Source: Actinomycetota bacterium
GTDB lineage: Bacteria > Actinomycetota > Thermoleophilia > Gaiellales > Gaiellaceae
NCBI GenBank assembly: GCA_013816275.1
Contig: JACDER010000114.1
Location: 1 to 5,827, forward strand
Direction: 5' to 3'
Length of the DNA stretch: 5,827 nt
Position numbers and translations under genes: made by a program. The notes below the pieces were generated by a model. That model saw only the letters and a program-made list of their open reading frames with translations. It had not been told where the DNA came from and did not search any database. This document shows positions 1-5,229 of the stretch, piece after piece. The first letter of the stretch is position 1. Every line of letters begins with the position of its first letter.

Positions 1-1265
1 GACTGCCCGGTGCCGCCGGTGACGACGGCCTGCATCATCGAGGTCAGGTCCGCAGCGGTCTGCGGCTTGATCGCACGACCGAGCATGCTAGGTGAGGTGC
101 GCGTGACCAGCGATCCGTTCGGCTGCTCGATGCGGTCGACGACGTAGGGGCGCATCACGACGCCCTTGTTCGCGACGCCTGCCGCGACCATCGCCATCTG
201 GATCGGAGTGACGATCATTCGCTCCTGCCCGAACGCGAGGCGGCCCGGGTCGACCTGCGAGTCGCGCTCGGGGAAGAAGAGGCGGCCCTTGTCGTAGAGG
301 CCGCTCGCGGCCCGCTCGTTCGTCGGCGTCTCGAGCGGCGGCAGCGAGTAGAAGCCGAAGCGCTTCGAATAGTCGAGGAGCGTCTTGGCGCCAAGGCTGA
401 TGCCGATCTTGCAGAACACCGAGTTGACGGAGTGCTCGAGCCCCTGGAACAGCGTCAGGGTGCCGAACTGCTCGGGGCTCTCCGGATCGCCTGCGTTCTT
501 GACTTGCTTCCCGTACTCGATGCAGTAGCCGGGGTCGTAGAACCGCGACTCGGGCGTGTACTTGCCCGTATCGAGCGCCGCCGCCGCGGTGATGACCTTG
601 AAGGTCGAGCCGGGCGGGAAGAGCGATGCCGTGCCACGGTTCACGAGCGGAGACGCGGGGTGGCAGTTGGCCCTGATCCGCTTGATCGCATCGAAGTGTC
701 CCTCGGCCAGGTTGAGGTCGAAGGTCGGGCTCGAGGCGAGCGCCAGCACCTTGCCCGTCGAAGGCTCGAGCACGACGACGGCGCCACACTGCGTCCCGAG
801 CGCGTTCTGAGCCACTCGCTGGGCGCGGTAGTCGACCGTAACGAAGACGTTGTTCCCGGTAATCGTGACGCCCTTGAGCCGGTCGAGCGACGTCCGGATC
901 ACGGTGTTCAGGTTGGTGTTCGCTCCGGTCAGGTAATCGTTCAGCGACTGCTCGAGCCCCGTGCGCGAGCGCTGCTGGGTCGAGTAGCCGAGCGTCTGGG
1001 CGAGCAGCCCGCGGTTCGGGTACTTGCGGAAGTAGAACGTCTCGCCCTTGATCTTCTCCTTCACGTTGTCCGCGTAGACGAGCTTCCCGCCGGGGCCGCG
1101 GATCTCGCCGCGCTTGATCGTGAACTGGGCGACGCGCTGGATCGCGTTGTCCTGCTTCTCCGCCAGGCCGGAAGCGGCCCACACCTGCCAGTACGTGGTA
1201 CCGACGATCAGCGCGACCAGGAGGACGAGCGCGAACGTCGCCACACGCGTTACCTGGGTGTTCAT
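1..1265 (-). CDS. pbpA: Class B penicillin-binding protein (PbpA-type transpeptidase), 3' part outside window
   Basis: Peptidoglycan D,D-transpeptidase that cross-links glycan strands outside the membrane, the usual partner of the SEDS polymerase encoded just upstream. The frame is open from ATG 1265 to the left edge (421 codons seen, no stop). Visible: a short N-terminus and one membrane anchor (about residues 9-30), the start of a PBP dimer domain (RGEI at 52-55), then the transpeptidase domain from about residue 144. The active-site SxxK is S220-T-F-K223 inside PPGSTFK, and the SxN motif is S279-V-N281. The KTG motif is not seen; frame and family spacing place it just past the window edge. 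GAVVVLEPSTGKVLALASSP (161-180) and the ASPLVNR stretch resemble M. tuberculosis PbpA closely. The ATG overlaps the rodA stop (ATGA) and has GAGGGG at 1272-1277, six bases upstream. Four cysteines (160, 202, 248, 285) lie in the extracellular part. No PASTA domain is visible, but the C-terminus is missing. By synteny a pknA/pknB-type kinase gene should follow. Confidence 0.95.
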   Translation of the reverse strand, partial: MNTQVTRVATFALVLLVALIVGTTYWQVWAASGLAEKQDNAIQRVAQFTIKRGEIRGPGGKLVYADNVKEKIKGETFYFRKYPNRGLLAQTLGYSTQQRSRTGLEQSLNDYLTGANTNLNTVIRTSLDRLKGVTITGNNVFVTVDYRAQRVAQNALGTQCGAVVVLEPSTGKVLALASSPTFDLNLAEGHFDAIKRIRANCHPASPLVNRGTASLFPPGSTFKVITAAAALDTGKYTPESRFYDPGYCIEYGKQVKNAGDPESPEQFGTLTLFQGLEHSVNSVFCKIGISLGAKTLLDYSKRFGFYSLPPLETPTNERAASGLYDKGRLFFPERDSQVDPGRLAFGQERMIVTPIQMAMVAAGVANKGVVMRPYVVDRIEQPNGSLVTRTSPSMLGRAIKPQTAADLTSMMQAVVTGGTGQ

Positions 1266-2572
1266 TCCACGCCCCTCAGCGCGTTGGCGCGGTTCGAGAC
1301 GAGCATCAGCCCGGCGAGTAACACGAAGTTGGAGACGACGCTCGATCCTCCGTAGGAGACGAATGGAAGCGTGATCCCGGTGAGCGGAATGATCCGGAGG
1401 ATTCCCCCGACGATGATGAACGTCTGCAGCGCGAACCCGAAGGTCAGCCCGACCGCGACGAGCTTCGAGAAGCCGTCACTCGCCAGCAACGAGATCCGGA
1501 AGCCGCGCATGACGAAGAGCATGAAGACCATGACCAGTGCCGAGACGCCGATCAGGCCCAACTCCTGCGCGAGCGCCGAGTAGATGAAGTCCGTGTTCAG
1601 GTACGGGATCAGAGCGCCGCCGTCCGTGGTGGTGAAGGTTCCCTTCCCGAGCCCGGTGCCGCCGTAGTGGCCGTTCGCGATCGAGTACAGGGATTTGGTC
1701 AGCTGGTAGCTGGCGCAGTTCTGGCGGAGGTCGAGCTTCCCGGACTGAGCGCAATAGACCGCGTGCTCCGTCCAGGGGTGGAGCCAGATCGTGACCCGGT
1801 CGCGGACGCGGGAGACGAGCTCGTACACCGCGACCGCCCCTACGAGAAACAGTGCCAGCCCGATTCCGACGAACAGCAGGCGGGACGTCGCGACGTACAG
1901 CATCACGAGGAAGATCCCGAAGAAGAGCAGGGCGCTCCCCAGGTCCTTCGTCTCGACCAGGACGAGCATCGCGCAGCCCCAGATGACGAGGAGCGGCCCG
2001 AAGTCCTTGAGCCGTCCCTGCGCGAGCACCTCGCGCTTCTCGCGGAGATAGCCCGCGAGGAAGATGATCAGCATGATCTTGGCCAGCTCGCCTGGCTGGA
2101 ACTGGAGCGGCCCGAGCTTCACCCAGAGCCGCGCGCCGTTGATCGTCGCGCCGATCCCGGGGAGAGCGGGGAGCGCGAGTAGCGCGACGGCGCCCAGCCC
2201 GAACAGATAGCGGTACCCCTCCAGCCTGCGGTAATCCCGGCGCAGGATGAAGAGCGTGAGCGAGAAGAGCGCGACTCCGATCACGATCCACATTCCCTGG
2301 CGGAACGCGTCGGTCGGGTCGAGCCGGTAGATCTCGGTGACGCCGACGGCGGTGAGCAGTCCCGCCATCGGGAGCAGGTACGGATCCGCGTGAGGAACGG
2401 TCACGCGCGCCACGATGTGCGCGAGCAGGTAGAGGCCGAGAAAGACTCCCGCGTACGACAGCGAGGCAGCCGAGATCACCGATTGCCGGGCGATGTAGAC
2501 GCTCGCGAAGCCGACTGCGGTGAGAGCTCCGACGGCGATCAGCGTCATCAGCTCTCGATTACGACTGCTCAC
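1262..2572 (-). CDS. rodA: SEDS-family peptidoglycan glycosyltransferase RodA/FtsW
   Basis: Integral membrane glycosyltransferase that polymerises lipid II into glycan strands, working with the class B PBP encoded next. From GTG 2572 it has 436 residues and about 12 hydrophobic segments (roughly 6-28, 41-59, 64-84, 93-110, 120-137, 164-176, 191-208, 211-228, 232-253, 329-361, 371-392, 408-427). SEDS signatures: FQPGE at 158-162, GGTGLGKGT before the catalytic-loop motif NTDFIY with D328 (the Asp taken as catalytic in the family; HTDFIF is commoner), QELGLIG, PLTGITLP from 396 and YGGSS at 407-411. The frame stays open back to an ATG at 2779, but that 69-residue extension is Arg/Gly-rich, non-membrane, and overlaps pstP. 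GTG 2572 has AAGGG at 2578-2582, five bases upstream, and gives the family-like N-terminus VSSRNREL. The loop before D328 carries an insertion with C274 and C286. RodA is preferred over FtsW because of the neighbours; sequence alone does not settle it. Confidence 0.94.
   Translation of the reverse strand: MSSRNRELMTLIAVGALTAVGFASVYIARQSVISAASLSYAGVFLGLYLLAHIVARVTVPHADPYLLPMAGLLTAVGVTEIYRLDPTDAFRQGMWIVIGVALFSLTLFILRRDYRRLEGYRYLFGLGAVALLALPALPGIGATINGARLWVKLGPLQFQPGELAKIMLIIFLAGYLREKREVLAQGRLKDFGPLLVIWGCAMLVLVETKDLGSALLFFGIFLVMLYVATSRLLFVGIGLALFLVGAVAVYELVSRVRDRVTIWLHPWTEHAVYCAQSGKLDLRQNCASYQLTKSLYSIANGHYGGTGLGKGTFTTTDGGALIPYLNTDFIYSALAQELGLIGVSALVMVFMLFVMRGFRISLLASDGFSKLVAVGLTFGFALQTFIIVGGILRIIPLTGITLPFVSYGGSSVVSNFVLLAGLMLVSNRANALRGVE
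1272..1277 (-). promoter_or_regulatory. Ribosome binding site of pbpA
   Basis: GAGGGG on the coding strand, six bases before ATG 1265 and inside the last codons of rodA. It supports independent re-initiation at pbpA on top of coupling through the ATGA overlap. Confidence 0.6.
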
Positions 2573-2745
2573 GCGCGCCCTTGGCCCGCAGCCCCTTCCG
2601 GCCGCCGGAGCCGGCCTCCGGGGCCGCCTGACACCGCTGCCGGCACAGCGCTCTCCGCGGCCGTATTGAAATACTGTCCACTCCGGCCCCGCACCGGCAG
2701 CGGCGTCCCAGGAACCCGCGAGCGCAGCCGCGAGTCCCAGCTCAT
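2569..2745 (-). CDS. Candidate 58-aa small protein or coupling leader between pstP and rodA
   Basis: I do not recognise this product. ATG 2745 overlaps the pstP stop (ATGA, 2742-2745) and its TGA (2571-2569) overlaps the rodA start (GTGA, 2569-2572), so it fills the gap exactly. A strong Shine-Dalgarno, GAGGAGGAG at 2754-2762, lies eight bases upstream of the ATG; the same bases encode Glu-Glu-Glu at the end of PstP. The peptide starts MSWDSRLRSRVPGTPLPVRG and ends GAAGQGRA. It has nine Arg against three acidic residues, is rich in Gly, Pro and Ala, and has no membrane segment or signal peptide, so it is probably disordered. Against a real protein: by hand count GC is about 78, 72 and 78 percent at codon positions 1, 2 and 3, lacking the strong third-position bias expected in high-GC genes. 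Alternatives are a leader that carries ribosomes from pstP to rodA, or chance. Translation looks likelier than a protein function. Confidence 0.4.
   Translation of the reverse strand: MSWDSRLRSRVPGTPLPVRGRSGQYFNTAAESAVPAAVSGGPGGRLRRPEGAAGQGRA
2578..2582 (-). promoter_or_regulatory. Ribosome binding site that decides the rodA GTG start
   Basis: AAGGG on the coding strand, five bases upstream of GTG 2572. Together with the GTGA overlap and the family-like N-terminus from that codon, it favours GTG 2572 over the in-frame ATG at 2779. Confidence 0.6.
2599..2626 (-). other. GC-rich potential RNA hairpin upstream of the rodA RBS
   Basis: On the + strand, CGGCC (2599-2603) plus CCGGAG (2605-2610) can pair with CTCCGG (2616-2621) plus GGCCG (2622-2626). 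This gives 11 base pairs with one bulged base (2604) and a five-base loop. In the transcript it would end 16 bases before the rodA Shine-Dalgarno. No T-run follows, so it is not an intrinsic terminator. DNA this GC-rich forms such stems by chance, so function is only a possibility. Confidence 0.35.
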
Positions 2746-3929
2746 GGTGGGATCTCCTCCTCATAACGTCGGATCGCATCCCGGGCCGAACCGAAGCCGC
2801 GGAGATCGTGGTCGAAGAGGCGCTTCCGCTCCGTTTGCGTCAGCTGGCCGGCGAGCACCCGGCTGACGTACACGGTTCGGTACAGGTGGACCCCGGCGAT
2901 GTCGTAGGGGAGGCCCTGGTAGACGGCGACGTGGCCGTCCCGCTGGGCTCCTACGAAGTGCGACTGCGAGAGCCCGAACAGCCCCAGGCCGACGACGGCC
3001 AGGAGGATGACTGCCGCGGCGATCCAGTAGAGGCGACGGCTACGGCGCGCGCGTTCCGGCGGGTGGTCGATCGTGGCCTCCGGAACGTCGCCGTCGACGG
3101 CTGCCCATTCGTCCGGGCGGGCTTCGATGACCGGGACGGCCTCGAGGCCGGACAGCGTGTCCTCGTCGTCCTCCTCGTCCGCGTCGGGCGCCGCCGCCCC
3201 CGCGGTGCGCTGGGCCGCTTCGCCGATCTCGAAGAGCAGGACGGTGATGTTGTCCTCGCCGCCGCTGCGGTTCGCGGCCTTGACCAGATCCTGCCCCGCG
3301 CGCTTGAGATTGCCGCGGCGCTTCTCGAGGATCTCGAGGATCGCCTTGTCCTCGACCATGGAGGTCAGGCCGTCCGAGCACAGCATGAACACGTCGCCGT
3401 CGTGGGTCTCGACCGTGAAGGCGTCGACGTCGACGTCGCGATCGGTGCCGAGCGCTCGCGTGATCACGGAGCGCTGTGGATGGGTTTCCGCCTCCTCCTC
3501 GGAGAGCTTGCCCGCGCGGGTCAGCTCGGCCACGAGCGAGTGATCCTCGGTGATCTGGTCGAGCTTCCCGTCCCGCAGGAGGTACGCGCGCGAGTCTCCC
3601 ACGTGCCCGACCGAGACCTTCCCCTCCTCGGCGAGTGCGAGGGTGAGCGTCGTTCCCATCCCGGAAAGCGCCGAGTCCTCGTTCGCGCGGTCGAACACGC
3701 GCCGGTTCGCCTCCTGGATCAGCTCGACGACCCTCTTCTCGCCCGCACCGGGCTCCCCGGCGTGCTCCTGGAGGGCGTTGGCGGCGAGCTCCGATGCGAC
3801 CTCGCCCGCCTGCGCTCCGCCCATCCCGTCCGCGATCGCGAACAGCGGCGGTTCGCAGACATAGGAGTCCTCGTTGTGGCGCCGTTTGCGCCCGGTGTCG
3901 CTCAGGCTGACTACTTGGCCCAGATTCAT
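2742..3929 (-). CDS. pstP: PP2C-family Ser/Thr protein phosphatase PstP, membrane-anchored
   Basis: Metal-dependent protein phosphatase that reverses PknA/PknB-type phosphorylation of division and wall proteins; the catalytic domain is cytoplasmic. 395 residues. PP2C motifs in order: RRHNED (metal ligand D21), IADGMGG (D34), GMGTTLT (about 91-96), GHVGDSRAYLLRDG (D112), HSLV-L-RAG, CSDGLTSM (D186) and GEDNITV (D226). All expected metal-binding acidic residues are present, so it should be active. After the catalytic domain (about 1-237) comes an acidic linker (DEEDDED, 251-257), a single membrane span (about 300-320) and a short outer segment of about 75 residues containing GHVAVYQGLPYDIAG. 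That outer part is much shorter than the long Pro-rich tail of the M. tuberculosis protein. The ATG overlaps the fhaB stop (ATGA, 3926-3929) and has no clear Shine-Dalgarno, so translation probably depends on coupling. The last codons hold the Shine-Dalgarno for the next small frame. Confidence 0.96.
   Translation of the reverse strand: MNLGQVVSLSDTGRKRRHNEDSYVCEPPLFAIADGMGGAQAGEVASELAANALQEHAGEPGAGEKRVVELIQEANRRVFDRANEDSALSGMGTTLTLALAEEGKVSVGHVGDSRAYLLRDGKLDQITEDHSLVAELTRAGKLSEEEAETHPQRSVITRALGTDRDVDVDAFTVETHDGDVFMLCSDGLTSMVEDKAILEILEKRRGNLKRAGQDLVKAANRSGGEDNITVLLFEIGEAAQRTAGAAAPDADEEDDEDTLSGLEAVPVIEARPDEWAAVDGDVPEATIDHPPERARRSRRLYWIAAAVILLAVVGLGLFGLSQSHFVGAQRDGHVAVYQGLPYDIAGVHLYRTVYVSRVLAGQLTQTERKRLFDHDLRGFGSARDAIRRYEEEIPP
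2754..2762 (-). promoter_or_regulatory. Strong Shine-Dalgarno within the pstP 3' end
   Basis: GAGGAGGAG on the coding strand, eight bases before ATG 2745. It is one of the strongest ribosome-binding sequences in the window, and at the protein level it encodes three Glu codons (E390-E392 region) just before the pstP stop. The gene it would serve is the 58-codon frame, not rodA, whose start lies 173 bases further on and in another frame. Confidence 0.6.
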
Positions 3930-4423
3930 CGCTCGAACCGAAAGTCCGTTTCGCCGATTTTGACAATGTCGCCGGGCTCGAGGCGCTTTGGGCGCTTCAA
4001 CTTGACCCCGTTGACGTAGGTCCCGTTGGTCGAGCCTACGTCCTCGAGCCAGACGCCGTCGCCGCGCGGGTCGAATCGGGCATGCTCGGCGGACGCGAAG
4101 GTATCGCCCGGAAGCGGGATGTCGTTCTCGCCGTCGCGCCCGACCGTGAGGCCGACCGAGTCGAGCGGGAGCTCGCTCTCTTCGTCCAGCGCCGGGCTCT
4201 TCACCACCACAAGCTTGCCGATCTTCTTCGCGGCGGCGAGCCGGAGCTCGCGCGCCTGCTCGGGTGTGAGCAGCATGCTGTCGTCAGCGGAGACTTGCGG
4301 CTCGGAGACCTCGCGACGCGCCGTGCGCACGATCCGCCAGATGAAGAGGTAGAGCAGGATGAGGAACGCGATCTTGAGAGCGAGCAGGACCTCTTCGATC
4401 TGGACCGAGCCTGCGGCGATCAA
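3926..4423 (-). CDS. fhaB: Membrane-anchored FHA-domain protein FhaB (FipA-like)
   Basis: Phosphothreonine-reading adaptor at the membrane. In mycobacteria FhaB/FipA links Ser/Thr kinase signalling to division proteins such as FtsZ and FtsQ. 165 residues: one membrane segment near the N-terminus (about 9-30) followed by basic RIVRTARRE, which predicts a cytoplasmic C-terminal part; a linker (about 40-70); then an FHA domain (about 71-165). FHA hallmarks are VGR (94-96), S111-A-E-H114 as the SxxH phosphothreonine contact, and DVGSTNGTYVNG (128-139). The start is TTG 4423, overlapping the fhaA stop as TTGA (4420-4423). No Shine-Dalgarno is visible upstream and no ATG or GTG lies between this codon and the membrane segment, so the start rests on coupling and on the complete anchor. 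Single anchor plus one C-terminal FHA matches the family, as does the position between fhaA and pstP. Confidence 0.93.
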   Translation of the reverse strand: MIAAGSVQIEEVLLALKIAFLILLYLFIWRIVRTARREVSEPQVSADDSMLLTPEQARELRLAAAKKIGKLVVVKSPALDEESELPLDSVGLTVGRDGENDIPLPGDTFASAEHARFDPRGDGVWLEDVGSTNGTYVNGVKLKRPKRLEPGDIVKIGETDFRFER

Positions 4424-5196
4424 GGGCGTTCGAAGACCAGCTCGGTCGAGCCGAGGAGGATCGTGTCCCCGTCCTCGAGCCGGGCCCGCTTCGCCCTCCG
4501 CCCGTTGACCTCAATGCCGTTCGTCGAGCCGAGGTCGACGACGAAGAACGAGGAGCCCTCCTGCCGGATCTCGGCGTGCTGCCGGGAGACGTTCGGATCG
4601 GCCAGGCGGACGTCGCAGTCGCGCGACCGGCCGATCACCAGCCGCCCGCGCTCCATCGGGTACTCGGCTGCGCCGGCGCGGAGCATCGCCGGCGGTACCT
4701 CCGGCATCGCCTCGGGCTCCGGCTCGGGTACCGGAACCGGCGCGGGCTCCGGCTCGGGCCGGTAGATCATGGTCTCGCCGGGCTGGGGCTGCGACGTCGG
4801 CTCGCCGGGCTCGGGTGTCCGGCGCTCGCGCTGCACCATCCGCGTCGCGATGCCGAACTCGCCGATCGAGAGATCGTCGTCCGTCTCCATCGACACCGTC
4901 GGAGGGGAGAGAAGCTCGTACTCCTCGCGCCGCGCGTGCTGGGCGAGGTAGTCCTGGAGCTCTCCGATCAGGGCCTCCTCGTAGCCCTCGAACTGGTCGC
5001 GGTCACCCGTCGCCAGGTAGACGGTGTACTCGTTCGGCACGTACACGCGCGAGACCGAGACCGTCCGGTGGTCGTCCATCTCCTTCGCGAGCTTGCGGGC
5101 AAGCTCCACCGGCTGCACGTGGGCACGGAAAGCGCGTCCGAAGACACCCTCGAACAGTCCCTCGATCTTTTGCTCGATTGCGCGCAGAACGGTCAA
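4420..5196 (-). CDS. fhaA: DUF3662 and FHA-domain protein FhaA
   Basis: Cytoplasmic phosphothreonine-binding regulator of peptidoglycan synthesis. In mycobacteria FhaA binds the phosphorylated pseudokinase domain of the lipid II flippase MviN (MurJ). 258 residues: an N-terminal DUF3662 domain (about 1-118) containing GRAFRAHVQPVELARKLAKE (20-39) and RVYVPNEYTVYL; a Pro/Glu-rich linker (about 125-175) with PEPEP twice; and a C-terminal FHA domain (about 178-258) with IGR (188-190), SRQH (204-207) and DLGSTNG (221-227). The linker has T127, T134 and T142 (in GETMIY) as possible phosphorylation sites. The start is TTG 5196. GAGGGA at 5203-5208 lies six bases upstream, and a TGA closes the frame 12 codons back with no other usual start between, so TTG is the only reasonable choice. 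The linker is shorter than in M. tuberculosis FhaA. It is 33 bases from the upstream ORF and overlaps fhaB by four. Confidence 0.95.
   Translation of the reverse strand: MTVLRAIEQKIEGLFEGVFGRAFRAHVQPVELARKLAKEMDDHRTVSVSRVYVPNEYTVYLATGDRDQFEGYEEALIGELQDYLAQHARREEYELLSPPTVSMETDDDLSIGEFGIATRMVQRERRTPEPGEPTSQPQPGETMIYRPEPEPAPVPVPEPEPEAMPEVPPAMLRAGAAEYPMERGRLVIGRSRDCDVRLADPNVSRQHAEIRQEGSSFFVVDLGSTNGIEVNGRRAKRARLEDGDTILLGSTELVFERP
4713..4758 (-). repeat. Short direct repeat encoding the PEPEP linker of FhaA
   Basis: The 16-base unit CGGGCTCCGGCTCGGG (+ strand) occurs at 4713-4728 and again, identically, at 4743-4758. Each copy encodes a Pro-Glu-Pro-Glu-Pro run (residues 147-151 and 157-161), separated by APVPV. 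Such Pro/Glu repeats usually form extended, stiff linkers; here it separates DUF3662 from the FHA domain. The repeat could expand or contract by slippage in multiples of 30 bases without breaking the frame. Confidence 0.7.
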
Positions 5197-5202
5197 CTGG
5201 CG

Positions 5203-5208
5203 TCCCTC
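5203..5208 (-). promoter_or_regulatory. Ribosome binding site supporting the TTG start of fhaA
   Basis: GAGGGA on the coding strand, six bases before TTG 5196. It lies within the 33-base gap between the upstream membrane ORF stop and fhaA, and is the main sequence support for the non-ATG start. Confidence 0.6.
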
Positions 5209-5229
5209 GGAGTGGTGCTGCGGAGCCGG

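Noticed and set aside
88..1182. Long minus-strand open frame of 364 codons, Arg/Ala/Pro-rich
   Set aside because: Lies in another frame of pbpA, whose own frame carries the STFK and SVN motifs in the right places. The Arg-rich product is typical of a shifted frame in high-GC DNA.
432..1355. 307-codon plus-strand open frame
   Set aside because: Antisense to pbpA and the end of rodA; no recognisable domain and no Shine-Dalgarno or context for a plus-strand gene in this cluster.
2599..2626. Intrinsic terminator between pstP and rodA
   Set aside because: The stem is GC-rich but is followed by no T-run on the transcribed strand, and the downstream genes are coupled by overlaps.
2655..2690. Possible promoter (TGGACA followed by an AT-rich patch, minus strand)
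   Set aside because: No -10-like hexamer at 16-18 bases from the TGGACA; the patch follows it directly.
2573..2779. N-terminal extension of rodA to ATG 2779
   Set aside because: It would add 69 Arg/Gly-rich residues unlike the family and overlap pstP by 38 bases. GTG 2572 has its own Shine-Dalgarno and gives a family-like N-terminus.
3040..3966. 308-codon minus-strand open frame
   Set aside because: Out-of-frame shadow of pstP with very high Arg and Gly content.
2808..4019. 403-codon plus-strand open frame
   Set aside because: Antisense to pstP, whose PP2C motifs are complete. The product shows no family motifs and is rich in Arg, Leu, Val and Asp as expected of an antisense shadow.
4082..4765. 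227-codon plus-strand open frame ending in Gly/Ser repeats
   Set aside because: Antisense to fhaA and fhaB. The Gly/Ser repeat is the reverse reading of the Pro/Glu linker repeat in FhaA.
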